From the NCBI GenBank assembly GCA_028095005.1, contig CM051459.1:42476257-42540256 (forward strand): 64,000 nucleotides of DNA. Direction: 5' to 3'. Both the position numbers and the translations under genes were made by a program. Positions within the stretch are counted from its first letter, which is position 1, and each line of letters begins with the position of its first letter. Positions 10,894 through 23,815 of the stretch are shown here, in pieces. Below the pieces are notes generated by a model, which saw only the letters and a program-made list of their open reading frames with translations, searched no databases and had not been told where the DNA came from. Source of the DNA: Rhynchospora pubera (lineage: Eukaryota; Streptophyta; Magnoliopsida; Poales; Cyperaceae).

Positions 10894-12786
10894 TGTGATA
10901 CCCTGAATTTTTACTGTTTCTGAGATTATTTTTAATAAAAAAAAAATTGGGTGCACTTGTTGGATATTTGATATAGGTGGTTTGTATTTCATGAGATTTA
11001 AATTTTTTTTATATACTCATTGTTATATTTGGAATAAATTAAGCATACCTTTCTTTTGTGGCTGATGTTTGTAATCAGAAAAATTCATTATAAATCTATC
11101 AGTTATAATCTTAGTTCATTCCATTTTGTATTTATGTCATGTGGATTCCACTTGTCACTAGTCCTTTTATTTATTGGTGCACCACGTTCAATTGAAGGAT
11201 AGGTGTATAGAATTGGAGAAACTTTAACCCTGAAATTTTGGATCTGGTCTCCCACGCCTCCATATCTCTCTTTGTTTCCTTTTCCGTTTTTTCTCTCTAC
11301 CGAAACCATACTCTTAGCCAATCTATTAATTTGGGATTTTCGGAATATTAAGAGAAATTTCCAGCAAGTAGCTGATCCTCTAGTGCTCCCAGGACAAAAT
11401 CGGAAAATGGATTGTTCGATTTTATGCACCTTCAATTGGCCACGAAATTTACTGAGTAAGCTGCTAATTTCTGCTTTAAATCCTTTAGTGAAAACAAGTC
11501 CTTCTAGTTCTTAGCATTTCCTCAAGTTATTTGAGAATTTTCTGAAAACCAACAGAAAAAAATTTGGGTTCTGTTGCGATTTTCACAGTTTATTGAAGGT
11601 TTCTTAGGCTTTTGCAAATTTTATATGAAACTAGACTTCTAGACGAAAATTTTGATATCTAATGCGAATTTTTCTGAGTTGATTTGGTATTTTTACAAGA
11701 TTTTTGTAATCAGGGCAAGTTTGGGAAAACAGTTTTCTGGAACAGACAGACCACCGTGCAGTTTTTGATTTTTCATTTAGTCTCTGTTTCGAATTAAGAG
11801 TTGAAACTTTCAGATCAGAAAATAGACATCCAGAGGCACCCTCTGTAATTTTTACAAAATTTTTAGAGATTTATTTGAAGGGTTTCAAGGCATGAACTTT
11901 CAGACGTTTTTGCTGGCACAATCTGCTGGAACAGATTTTTCTGAAACCTGATCTGTCTGATTTCAAAAAATCCATTATAATTAATCCGTATGTCCAAAAG
12001 TTTTGAAATTTTTATAGGAGATACGTCCTATCATGTATCATCTACAGTTAAATTTTCATTGGATTCTGTTGAGCCGTTTATGAAATAAAAATAAGTTTGT
12101 GAACTGCCGAAAATACCCTTCACTGGTTGTACCAGAAATTGTCCAGCACTATGTTTTACCATTGTGTCCTGATTTCTAGCATTGTTAACCACTATCTAGT
12201 CTTTGAAATCATTCATTATACTTCTATAGCTAATTATTGGGTGATGTTGTGTATTGCATAGAAGATTAATGGTTAAATAACCCAACTGACCTACACCTTA
12301 AGCTATGATAATCATAGTGCATAATGTCTCTCTCTTATTTTTTTTTTCTTCTTCTGTTTTAATTTGTGGTCGAAACAGGGTTTAATGTGGTATGGTAACA
12401 CTTGGTACCATGTTGGTACTAAGGGATTGCATGTTTATATAGGGAACCAACATACCTAAGACTAAGTACTCTTCTATCGGGCTCAATGTTTAGACATTGA
12501 AACCAAATTCAATGGTACAGCTATTAAGTATAGTCGTCATTTTTAAAACGTATCACACAGGGAATATCTCATTGGTTGTTTAATTGTTTGAATTAAACTT
12601 TTTATTTTCCAAGTTGTTGTTAAAGCTTATTAGTAAACTATTTCACTTAGAGTCGGACGGTCGAATATCGAAACCGAGGATAGTCGATATGACTAAGAGT
12701 TAATAGGATTGCCTTGTCTTGCTTTTTGCTGCTGCATTTTTATTTACGAGGTACGGATTCCACTTGAGTTTTAATTATATGTGATA

Positions 12787-12828
12787 TATTATTGTTATTG
12801 TTATTGTTATTGTTATTGTTATTGTTAT
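12787..12828. repeat. (ATTGTT)n microsatellite in the LTR
   Basis: About six hexamer units, against about four at the matching place in the 3' LTR (near 17453-17482). This is the largest difference between the two LTRs. Confidence 0.85.
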
Positions 12829-13131
12829 GCATTTTGAATTCAGAAATTGATCTTCATTCATGAGAATGTTTTGAGAAATTATAAATGATGCATGATTGTT
12901 CAGTGGCATATTGAATGGTATCCGATTGAAATGTGATTTGATTGAGGTAAGTACAGCTTGTGTGGTTGAGATAGACACTCGTAATGTTTGGAGGGTGGAG
13001 TCATGACCCATCCTACCAAGCACCGTGTAATAAGCGCTTATGTACCGGGACTCAGTAGGTCTAGTCTAGAATGGACCGGAGTGTGAGTGTTCCCAGCTTG
13101 CTTGTACGTTTGGATATTTATTGATTGCATT

Positions 13132-13239
13132 ATGTTGTATGAATTGAATTGGTCGGGGTAGTACCTCGTAGAAGGTGCTCGCGACATGTTGTATGAATTG
13201 AATTGGTCGGGGTAGTACCTCGTAGCAGGTGCTCGCGAC
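13132..13239. repeat. 54-bp tandem repeat inside the LTR
   Basis: Two adjacent units starting atgttgtatgaattg and ending gctcgcgac. The same pair is present in the 3' LTR at 17786-17893. The solo LTR at 32725-35671 has a related but single and diverged segment. Confidence 0.88.
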
Positions 13240-14017
13240 ATATTGACTTTGATAATGAGAAAAGAAACCAGACTTGCATACTAGACAATTGTCCAACCAA
13301 ATGAGTCGGCATTTGCTATACTTTGAATATTTGAATTGTTATGGAATTGATTGCCGAGCTCACATTGCATACTGCATTGATTTAATTAATTTGAAATTGT
13401 TATTTCTGCTTTGAACAAGAGGTGAATGTTTTTACCCGATAGTTGTTGCATACGATTGATCACTTTTCTAAAGAATTGAAATGACAATTGGCATACTCCG
13501 AATTTTAAATGATTTTTAAAGAATACTGAATTTATTTGTCTAATTGCATTGCTTGATCGAAAGTTTCGATTTAATGTTATTTGAAATAAAAATGGAATTT
13601 AATTTGGAATTGATTTGACTCAGTCTTGTATTTAGTTCCAACGCATGATAATCAAAACTCAAGTGGCTGGAACTGAATACCGTACTGAGATAAATTTTAT
13701 TTATCTCATTCTATGCTTTTGCATTGTTTTCCACGATTGGTTGTGGGTTCCAGGTTTCAGATTAAGTGCTGGACTGCAAGACGAGTAGCGGACCATTGGA
13801 TCCTGTGGTTAGTAATCTGTATGAACCAGACTGTTGTAGGATTTATTTTATATTTGAGTAATTAATTATTAAATTTATATCTGACATGTAGCTTAATTGT
13901 GTATAATCAATATTAAATTGTGAAATAAGCATTAGTAAGCCTTGCGGGTGCAGTAGGTATCCGCGGCGGGCACTACACCGTGTACTGTCCAGTTACAGTA
14001 TTCGACGGGGTGTCACA

Positions 14018-15559
14018 AAATGGTATCAGAGAATGGTTTAACAACTGAACCAGACCAATAGGACGCGTGAGTGGGATAGGTCTGATGGGTTCTTCGTGTA
14101 ATTAGATTTTATCTCATAGCGTTTGTGATAATAGATTTAAAAATTTGTTTGACTTATTGATAAGATTGCTCGTGTGAGAATGTTTTGTATTTGTCTAACT
14201 TATTTATAACTATGATATACTAATGATGCTTTGTATTTGTATATACTAGTATATATATATATATATATATATATGGATTGATTGTTTTATGTTTGATTTC
14301 CATGTTGCTCTAGTGCTTTAACTAGTGCTTTCTTTAGCTACAAAAATGGATTCTAGAAAACTTTCTTTGAGGATTATCCTTTTTGCGTGTTGAATAGTTG
14401 AATTAAGTTTGGTGCTTGTATGGCATAGTTTTAAGTGTAATATAAGAGTTCATAGTTTAAAATTTTTATTTGTTATGGTATTTTGAAAGGCATGCATGAA
14501 AAAAAAAAAATTTTGATTTTTGACCAAACTTGAGAAATGATTAGAAGCTTTTGGTGTAATTATTATACATACAAGCAATGTCCTTGGAAATGCATTGCAT
14601 TTAGCGTAGTTACTTGATTATTCTATATATGTGTTGTAACTTTAAAGATATGTTTTATATGTTGTAACAATTTATGTGCATTTTAGTAATAGTGCTTCTT
14701 TTCTATTTGAAATGTAAAGTGATATTGATAAGTGTACAAAAGTTGGTATGGAATGTTAAGAGATTTTATCTACTATAGGGAGCATGTTCTACTTTATAGT
14801 AATGCATGGTGGAAATGTTAATGATTTCTAAATTTACTATAGTATGCACAAACTTTTGGAATTTATTTGAGTAAAGATCTTCTTATCTTTTGTTGGCACA
14901 AGGATCAAACAAGCAGACTGATCATCTGACTTGTTAATTGAATCTCAATAATACTAGAATTATTCTTACTTCCTTGACTGATCACCAAGGTAGCCAAGAA
15001 TAATTTTGATATTACCGTGCTTCCTAAAAGATAAGAAAAGAACTGGGTATTTTAAAATGTCACTGGTTACAAGAATTTAAAGATTTGTTTTTTTTAAATG
15101 ATAGCGTAAGAAGTGGTAGTATTATTTGCTTGTAATACTTTGTTATTTGAATTATTATAATGATATGATACGGAATTGTCTGAATGGTAAAGTGAATTGA
15201 ATGATCGTTGGCAACCCTCTTAGGAGGCGATTCACGGTATCCGAATATCTGTAATCGCTGCTCTCTGAGAAAGAGACTCGCGATATCTGACTCTGAATTG
15301 ATTGATCTGTGATTGTGACTTATGATTACCAGACTTGTATTGAAAGTTATCAAGATTGGGCCGACATTCTAGTATTATCACTAGTATTTCAATTTTAAAT
15401 TGAATAAAATGTCGGGCTCCCTCGCATTGCATGAATTTGAAATTTCTTGATAATTATTGCATAATATGTTCATTCCATCTGATTGTATTATTGATTGTAT
15501 GATTGCTATGCATTTAGATAAATTTCGAGGTCGAAATTTTTTTTTTAAGGAGAGAGGAA
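14018..15559 (+). other. Internal domain of the LARD-like element, non-coding
   Basis: It contains the primer-binding site TGGTATCAGAG at about 14021-14031, immediately after the 5' LTR (initiator Met tRNA type). The polypurine tract aaggagagaggaa lies at 15547-15559, just before the 3' LTR. The sequence between is AT-rich, with no Gag, protease, integrase or reverse transcriptase motif in any frame I read. A (TA)n run lies at about 14250-14272. Confidence 0.85.
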
Positions 15560-18500
15560 TGTGATACCCTGAATTTTTACTGTTTCTGAGATTATTTTTA
15601 ATAAAAAAAAAATTGGGTGCACTTGTTGGATATTTGATATAGGTGGTTTGTATTTCATGAGATTTAAATTTTTTTTATATACTCATTGTTATATTTGGAA
15701 TAAATTAAGCATACCTTTCTTTTGTGGCTGATGTTTGTAATCAGAAAAATTCATTATAAATCTATCAGTTATAATCTTAGTTCATTCCATTTTGTATTTA
15801 TGTCATGTGGATTCCACTTGTCACTAGTCCTTTTATTTATTGGTGCACCACGTTCAATTGAAGGATAGGTGTATAGAATTGGAGAAACTTTAACCCTGAA
15901 ATTTTGGATCTGGTCTCCCACGCCTCCATATCTCTCTTTGTTTCCTTTTCCGTTTTTTCTCTCTACCGAAACCATACTCTTAGCCAATCTATTAATTTGG
16001 GATTTTCGGAATATTAAGAGAAATTTCCAGCAAGTAGCTGATCCTCTAGTGCTCCCAGGACAAAATCGGAAAATGGATTGTTCGATTTTATGCACCTTCA
16101 ATTGGCCACGAAATTTACTGAGTAAGCTGCTAATTTCTGCTTTAAATCCTTTAGTGAAAACAAGTCCTTCTAGTTCTTAGCATTTCCTCAAGTTATTTGA
16201 GAATTTTCTGAAAACCAACAGAAAAAAATTTGGGTTCTGTTGCGATTTTCACAGTTTATTGAAGGTTTCTTAGGCTTTTGCAAATTTTATATGAAACTAG
16301 ACTTCTAGACGAAAATTTTGATATCTAATGCGAATTTTTCTGAGTTGATTTGGTATTTTTACAAGATTTTTGTAATCAGGGCAAGTTTGGGAAAACAGTT
16401 TTCTGGAACAGACAGACCACCGTGCAGTTATTTATTTTTCATTTAGTCTCTGTTTCGAATTAAGAGTTGAAACTTTCAGATCAGAAAATAGACATCCAGA
16501 GGCACCCTCTGTAATTTTTACAAAATTTTTAGAGATTTATTTGAAGGGTTTCAAGGCATGAAACTTTCAGACGTTTTTGCTGGCACAATCTGCTGGAACA
16601 GATTTTTCTGAAACCTGATCTGTCTGATTTCAAAAAATCCATTATAATTAATCCGTATGTCCAAAAGTTTTGAAATTTTTATAGGAGATACGTCCTATCA
16701 TGTATCATCTACAGTTAAATTTTCATTGGATTCTGTTGAGCCGTTTATGAAATAAAAATAAGTTTGTGAACTGCCGAAAATACCCTTCACTGGTTGTACC
16801 AGAAATTGTCCAGCACTATGTTTTACCATTGTGTCCTGATTTCTAGCATTGTTAACCACTATCTAGTCTTTGAAATCATTCATTATACTTCTATAGCTAA
16901 TTATTGGGTGATGTTGTGTATTGCATAGAAGATTAATGGTTAAATAACCCAACTGACCTACACCTTAAGCTATGATAATCATAGTGCATAATGTCTCTCT
17001 CTTATTTTTTTTTCTTCTTCTGTTTTAATTTGTGGTCGAAACAGGGTTTAATGTGGTATGGTAACACTTGGTACCATGTTGGTACTAAGGGATTGCATGT
17101 TTATATAGGGAACCAACATACCTAAGACTAAGTACTCTTCTATCGGGCTCAATGTTTAGACATTGAAACCAAATTCAATGGTACAGCTATTAAGTATAGT
17201 CGTCATTTTTAAAACGTATCACACAGGGAATATCTCATTGGTTGTTTAATTGTTTGAATTAAACTTTTTATTTTCCAAGTTGTTGTTAAAGCTTATTAGT
17301 AAACTATTTCACTTAGAGTCGGACGGTCGAATATCGAAACCGAGGATAGTCGATATGACTAAGAGTTAATAGGATTGCCTTGTCTTGCTTTTTGCTGCTG
17401 CATTTTTATTTACGAGGTACGGATTCCACTTGAGTTTTAATTATATGTGATATATTATTGTTATTGTTATTGTTATTGTTATGCATTTTAAATTCAGAAA
17501 TTGATCTTCATTCATGAGAATGTTTTGAGAAATTATAAATGATGCATGATTGTTCAGTGGCATATTGAATGGTATCCGATTGAAATGTGATTTGATTGAG
17601 GTAAGTACAGCTTGTGTGGTTGAGATAGACACTCGTAATGTTTGGAGGGTGGAGTCATGACCCATCCTACCAAGCACCGTGTAATAAGCGCTTATGTACC
17701 GGGACTCAGTAGGTCTAGTCTAGAATGGACCGGAGTGTGAGTGTTCCCAGCTTGCTTGTACGTTTGGATATTTATTGATTGCATTATGTTGTATGAATTG
17801 AATTGGTCGGAGTAGTACCTCGTAGAAGGTGCTCGCGACATGTTGTATGAATTGAATTGGTCGGGGTAGTACCTCGTAGCAGGTGCTCGCGACATATTGA
17901 CTTTGATAATGAGAAAAGAAACCAGACTTGCATACTAGACAATTGTCCAACCAAATGAGTCGGCATTTGCTATACTTTGAATATTTGAATTGTTATGGAA
18001 TTGATTGCCGAGCTCACATTGCATACTGCATTGATTTAATTAATTTGAAATTGTTATTTCTGCTTTGAACAAGAGGTGAATGTTTTTACCCGATAGTTGT
18101 TGCATACGATTGATCACTTTTCTAAAGAATTGAAATGACAATTGGCATACTCCGAATTTTAAATGATTTTTAAAGAATACTGAATTTATTTGTCTAATTG
18201 CATTGCTTGATCGAAAGTTTCGATTTAATGTTATTTGAAATAAAAATGGAATTTAATTTGGAATTGATTTGACTCAGTCTTGTATTTAGTTCCAACGCAT
18301 GATAATCAAAACTCAAGTGGCTGGAACTGAATACCGTACTGAGATAAATTTTATTTATCTCATTCTATGCTTTTGCATTGTTTTCCACGATTGGTTGTGG
18401 GTTCCAGGTTTCAGATTAAGTGCTGGACTGCAAGACGAGTAGCGGACCATTGGATCCTGTGGTTAGTAATCCTGTATGAACCAGACTGTTGTAGGATTTA

Positions 18501-18672
18501 TTTTATATTTGAGTAATTAATTATTAAATTTATATCTGACATGTAGCTTAATTGTGTATAATCAATATTAAATTGTGAAATAAGCATTAGTAAGCCTTGC
18601 GGGTGCAGTAGGTATCCGCGGCGGGCACTCCACCGTGTACTGTCCAGTTACAGTATTCGACGGGGTGTCACA
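15560..18672 (+). repeat. LARD-like element 3' LTR
   Basis: 3,113 bp, nearly identical to 10894-14017. It ends at TGTCACA, followed by the target repeat caatg. Confidence 0.95.
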
Positions 18673-18803
18673 CAATGATCAAGAATCTTGCGTAGGTTTA
18701 TCATCGCATAAAAATCGTAATATGTATTGTTTGGTTGTCGTGGACTCTACAAAAAAAATAATACTATTAAGTTTAAATTCAGTAAATTACAAATGAAATG
18801 AAA

Positions 18804-21037
18804 CTATATATATATTAGTTGGAAAATTTTAAGATGGGCTTTTTCTCTTTTTGCAAGGTCCATTGTAATTACTTTTATACTAATTATGTTTTTCCCTAGG
18901 AGTCTACCTTCGTGCCTATTCTTGGGCAGGCCAATAGGTTGAACTCCATATAGATAATCATTATACAAATCAATAACTTCTTCTGCAACATCCTTCAATT
19001 ATGCTTTTTCTGACTAACCCTTTTAATTGACCCATTGCTCTTTCAAAAGGGCACATGTACCGCAAAAATATCGAACTGCACTGCTTTATCTCTCTAACTA
19101 AATGAATGGTCAAATGAGCCATTATAACAAAGAACGAGAGGGGAAAATGTATTTCCAACTCGCATATGGTCTGAACCGCATCGGTTTTCAACTGAGTCAG
19201 TTTTTCGGGATCAATAACTTTAGAGCAAATTTTATTGAAGAAGAACAACAATTTAATGATAGAATTTCGAACTTCTTCTTTAAAACATGCTCGAATTGCA
19301 GCCGGAAGCAACTAGGTCGGCAACACGTGATAATCGTGAGACTTCATTCCAATCAATTTCATATCCTTAATCGAAATTTTTCGAGGAATAACCAATTGGA
19401 ACCCTAATAGACCTCAAACACTCCAACAAATTGAGTTTCTCTTTTTTTTGTTAAAGTATAAACAACATTAGGTAACCAATTCTGCTTCTTACTATTATCT
19501 TTCTTTGCAGCTAGTTCCGGTCGAATTTCTATTTTTACCGTGTCTTTCCTCACGTTAACATTTTCCACTTTTCCTTGAGCATTTAAAATCAAAGTAACTA
19601 AGTTTTCACAAATGTTCTTGATTATATGCATCGCATCCAAGCAATGCCTGACATCCAAATAAGGCCAGTATTCGAAGTCCCAAAATATAGACTTTTTCTT
19701 CCAAAAGCACATTTCTGGAATTCTATTCACAAATAGTTTGCCTAGTTGAATTTTAAGATCCTACACATGTTCATAAGTTTGTCTTCCAGATTTTGGTATA
19801 GGAGTCCGGCGGGTCTCGGTGTTGCCATCAAATTTGTTTTTGTAAGGTGGCCGACGGTATGGGTGATGACGACTAAAAAACCTACGATGTGCCAAATAAA
19901 CAGTTTTTCTACAAATCGATAACCATATCGAATGTGTTTCCTCAATGGAAACAGGACATGCCTTTTCTCGTTTATTTCGGTAACCCGACAAGTTCCCATA
20001 AGCGGGAAAGTCATTAATCGTGCAGAATATCATGGCACGTAAGTTGAAATGATTTCTGGAATGCGCATCAAAGATCTTTACTCCATCCTTCCACAACATA
20101 TCAAGATCCTCTATTAATGGAGTCAAATACACATCTATATCGTTGCTGGGTTGTTTTGGACTAGAAATGAGCAATGACATCATCAGATATTTTCTTTTCA
20201 TGCATAACCAAGAAGGAATGTTGTAAATAACCAACAAAATGGGTCAAACGCTTCGGTTGGTACTCATGAGACAGTAAGGATTCATTCCGTCCGTGCATAG
20301 TCCCAATCTCAAATTCCTAGTCTCATTGCCAAAATCAATGAAACGACTGTCTATGTTGTTCCACCGGGGTGAGTCTGCTGGATGTCTGAGCTTTCCATCC
20401 TTCTTTCTGCCTTCTGCATGCAACCTCAACAGTTTAGCATCTTTTGAATTACTGAAAAGACGCTCAAATCTTTGTATTATTGGTAGATATCACAATATTT
20501 TCGCAGCTGGCCTTTTCTTACAACTTTCTTCTTCATCATCTAAATCACCGTCCCTTTGTTCGTACCAGGATGCATTACATTTTGGACATTTATTGAGATT
20601 CCTACACTCCTTACGAAATAATATGCAATCATTCAGACAAGCTGCAATTTTTACTACTTCTAATTTTAAAGGACAGTAATTTTTTAGCCTTATAAGTTTT
20701 ATCTGGCAATGTATTATCTGCTGGAAACATTTCTCGCGACCGAGCAAAGAAGTGAAACTCTTATCACTCCAATTGTATTTAGCTTGCAGGTTATATAACT
20801 TAAAAACAGTTTTTATTTTTGAAAATTATCTTCATTGCAACTAAGATATAAGGGTATATGAGAGTTTTCATCCAACTTTTGAAACACATCAGGAACATCA
20901 TCAATAAAATCATTGGGTAATTCATTCATCATTTCATCCCAATCATTTTCTCTAATGTCATCATTATATTGTTGTTCACTTAGATTTTCTATATGATCAC
21001 CAGCCACTATTACATTATCCTCTATATCATCCCCCAA
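18804..21037 (-). pseudogene. CACTA tnp2-type transposase, fragmented
   Basis: The gene reads right to left. An acidic N-terminus lies at 20813-21037. A cysteine-containing segment (CPKCNASWYEQ) is at 20490-20747. Transposase_21-like blocks occupy 19404-20429, including the SIFWDFEYW and VRHCLDAMH motifs. A DUF4218-like block lies at 18804-19311, with MCPFERAMGQLKG and NRHEGRLLGK. These are the hallmarks of CACTA TnpD/tnp2 transposases. The blocks sit in different frames, and although some separations may be introns, I could not assemble one clean reading frame. No DUF4216-like C-terminal block is seen on this element. Probably inactive. Confidence 0.85.
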
Positions 21038-21459
21038 TCATTTTGTGCAATATTTTCCAAATCATCAGATACATTAATATTGCTCGTTCCAGCATCTAAA
21101 TTTGGTCTTATATGACAATACTTAACTAATAGATGCAAATGCCAATTATAATCAATATGAATATGCACATACAAATCGATAAATTATCAAAAATAAAATT
21201 ATTGAGAATTAAAATAAAAATTACTGAAATTGATGATCATCTTCCTCTTCAATAAGGAAACCTCAAATGCGAATTTTTTTAGCTTCCCTTTAATCTCCTT
21301 TTCTTCCTCCACTGATTTTTTTAATTTTTTAGAATTTTTATAAATTTTTTTTCTATTTTATTTATATAGTTTTAGAGAGAAAAAAATAGCAATGAATAGT
21401 GGTAAGACCTTGAGAGGCAAAGGAATAGTGAAAGAAGACATAAAATTTGAGTAAAAATA
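21038..21459. other. CACTA-1 5' flank of the transposase, non-coding
   Basis: AT-rich sequence between the transposase start and the right subterminal repeats. It would hold the promoter of the transposase, but no clear promoter is recognised. Confidence 0.4.
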
Positions 21460-21757
21460 TCTGTGTATTTTTAGTACCAGTTTTTTATAAAAACCGGTAC
21501 TAATAATCGACTCAAAAATAAAAAAAATCGTTTTTATACTAAATATATTGATATATAGTACCGGTTGTTTTATAAAAAATCGGTACTAAATTAAAAACGG
21601 TTTTTTTTTCAGCGACACTTAGTACCAATTTGAAAAAAAAACCAATACTAAATAACATGTCTGACAATTATAAAATTGCCATGATATATTTTTAATATCG
21701 GTTTTCTTATTAACAGGTACTAATGGTCCGGTACTAATAATCTTTTTTCGTGTAGTG
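21460..21757. repeat. CACTA-1 right subterminal repeats and terminus
   Basis: Several inverted AGTACCGG motifs, then the terminus GTAGTG at 21752-21757, and tct at 21758-21760 as target duplication. Confidence 0.88.
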
Positions 21758-22394
21758 TCTTCATCTTGCTCCTCTTCAACATTACTTCTCCTTTGCTACA
21801 ATCTAGAGAGAACATTTTTTCTTTCAAATTTTTTTTTGACTTTTTAGAGCTTTTTTAGATTGTTTCTCATAAGCGAAATTTGTAATTTGTAATTTCTTTA
21901 CTTATTCAAAGTTATAGAGCTTGACCCTAATTTTCTTAAAAAAAAATCCCTCTAAATTAGATTTCCTCTTTTAACATTTTTTTAACAAATTATTTGATAA
22001 AAAAATGGAAAAAATTAAGAAGCAAGTCGTACAAACATTAAAATCGAATACATGTTTTAGTTGGACATCCATGTTTCCCTCACGTACGGTATCTGGGGGC
22101 TCTTTGTTTTCTATATCGTATGTACTACGTACATACCAAGTACATTATCTATAGTTCAAGGATTTAAGCTCAAATGCATCACAGAGATAAATAATCAGCA
22201 TTCTAATAATAGGCACATGAGTATGGCTTATATGCTTATGCACCTTCATCCAACAAAGAAACAACTGTCACTAACCTATCTAAAGCAAAAACCCAGATTA
22301 GCTCAAATATCCAACGCCCCTTTTGATTTAGCAATTCTATTTAAACAGTCTGTCAATTTATCAAATGTGTCTCCGTGACAAATCAAATGTAACA
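21758..22394. repeat. PR-1 upstream duplicate, copy A, right part
   Basis: This continues copy A beyond the CACTA insertion and aligns with 23478-24092 of copy B. Similarity stops after caaatgtaa at 22394, before the proximal promoter and coding region. Copy A therefore has no PR-1 gene. Confidence 0.88.
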
Positions 22395-22865
22395 TCTACT
22401 TTCTTGCATAAAGTATCATAACAAGTCAAAACCACACACTTTCACCCTCAACTCGGACCGAATAGAGGGTTGATCGCTTGAAAAATACCGTTCGATGTAC
22501 GAAAGTGATAAGTTATGTGTTCTAGAGTCCAAACCGAGGTGAAACCTGACCCCTAAGACGCTTTTTATATTGTCTAAAATCCAAAAATTTTACTTTGTTA
22601 TTTAAATTATCTTAATTGAAAAAATAACCAAAAACATCTACTTTCTTGCATTTAGATTTATTTCAACTATATCTCTACCAAAATATTCTTATCTAGATTT
22701 CGAAAAAAGATAAGTCTGATAATCAATTGTACCGTCCCTTAGGTTCCACTCTAAAACTGTACTCCAAAAGACTAGTGAGGTTAGCTCTAGATTTATAAAT
22801 TTATTTGATTCCTAAGTTTTTAGGCTTCATCAAAGGAAAAAAAAAATATATATATTGTAATATTG
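22395..22865. other. Intergenic sequence
   Basis: Nothing recognisable. It separates the broken copy A from copy B. Confidence 0.5.
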
Positions 22866-23815
22866 TTCTTTTTTCGTCGTACAGTCAATAAAATTTACCT
22901 CCAATAAAAAAATTTCATTGCCACTACAAGTCAACACCAAAAACACTTTACTTTTCTAATTAGACTATTTCAAAGCAAAACGAACTCCTTATAATATTCT
23001 TTATGATTTGGAGAGAAAGATGTACCAGAATCTTCGGGGGTGTTTCTAAAGCCTATCACTAGTGGCTGATGATACAATGCAAGATTGACAAACCACACAA
23101 AAATTAAAGCTCATTTAACTCTCTTGCTCTTCTTCATATTGCTCCTCTACCTATCCTTTGTTGTAATCTATAGAGAGGACATTTCTTCTTTCACTCTTTT
23201 TCTTTTGTTTTTTTGTTGTTACCGTCACTTTTTTCATATGTTTTTTAATACACTCTCTTGTTGGATATAAATATTCCCTTACGACAAATATTTTCATACG
23301 TTTTTTAATACACTCGCTTGTTGGATATAAATATTCCCTTAAGACAAATAGTTTTCCCGTTAAATGAACTACAAATTTAACTCATTAGGTACTGCCATCC
23401 CTTATATATACTCATTACTTAAAACCTTATGCATATTTAATTAATCCCTTACAAAGCACATTAAACTCTTTTGCTCTTCTTCATCTTGCTCCTCCGCAAC
23501 ATTATTTCTCCTTTGTTATAATCTAGAGAGAACATTTTTTCTTTCATTTTTTTTTTACTTTTTAAAGCTTTGTAGGTTGTTTCAATTTAAATTTATAGAG
23601 CTTGACCCTAATTTTCTTAAAAAAAAAACTTTTCTCTAAATAAAATTTCCTCTTTTAAATTTTTTTTAACAAATTATTTGATAAATTCTTTTAACAAATT
23701 TGTTAACAAAGTTGAAAAAATTAAGAGGTAAGTCGTACAAAACTGAAAATCAAATACGTATTTTTGTTGGACATCCATGTTTCCCTCACGATGTTTGGTC
23801 TATTTGTTTTCTATA
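22866..23815. repeat. PR-1 upstream duplicate, copy B, distal part
   Basis: This is the uninterrupted version of the sequence at 8966-9962 plus 21758 onward. It includes the unoccupied sites for both insertions (MITE near 23436-23444, CACTA-1 at 23478-23480). A partial internal repeat of about 62 bp lies near 23233-23352 (ttttttaatacactc...gttggatataaatattccctta, twice). A W-box core TTGACC occurs at 23602-23607. This distal stretch is not part of the 1,415-bp B/C duplication. Confidence 0.85.

Larger units (their letters stand above)
10894..14017 (+). repeat. LARD-like element 5' LTR
   Basis: 3,124 bp, TG...CA. It contains an (attgtt)6 microsatellite at about 12787-12828 and two tandem copies of a 54-bp unit at 13132-13239. 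The short ORFs it carries are duplicated exactly in the other LTR and show no domain. Confidence 0.95.
10894..18672 (+). mobile_element. LARD-like non-autonomous LTR retrotransposon
   Basis: Two LTRs of 3,124 and 3,113 bp start TGTGATACCC and end GGGTGTCACA. They enclose only 1,542 bp (14018-15559), which encodes no recognisable Gag or Pol. A perfect 5-bp target duplication caatg lies at 10889-10893 and 18673-18677. A primer-binding site and a polypurine tract are in their normal places. By eye the LTRs differ by about five substitutions, three single-base indels and a 12-bp microsatellite change, so the insertion is young. Long LTRs with a short non-coding interior fit the LARD class. Replication would need proteins from another element. 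Confidence 0.93.
9963..21757 (-). mobile_element. CACTA (En/Spm) element 1, with a nested LTR element
   Basis: The left end is CACTAC and the right end GTAGTG. Both inverted termini continue into ATTATTAGTACCG. A 3-bp target duplication tct flanks the element (9960-9962 and 21758-21760). Subterminal regions at about 9984-10410 and 21460-21750 are packed with inverted AGTACCGG motifs. A decayed tnp2-type transposase lies on the minus strand. Removing the nested LTR element leaves about 4.0 kb. The flanks join without a seam to match the unoccupied paralogous site at 23471-23490. Confidence 0.95.

Noticed and set aside
11103..11514. ORFs of 110 and 103 codons on both strands, repeated at 15769-16180
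   Set aside because: Both lie inside the LTRs and are duplicated because the LTRs are. No domain, and the two strands overlap.
23085..23270. Small hydrophobic ORF upstream of PR-1, with a counterpart at 9212-9421
   Set aside because: Shared between copies only because the DNA is duplicated. Length and reading differ, and there is no family match.
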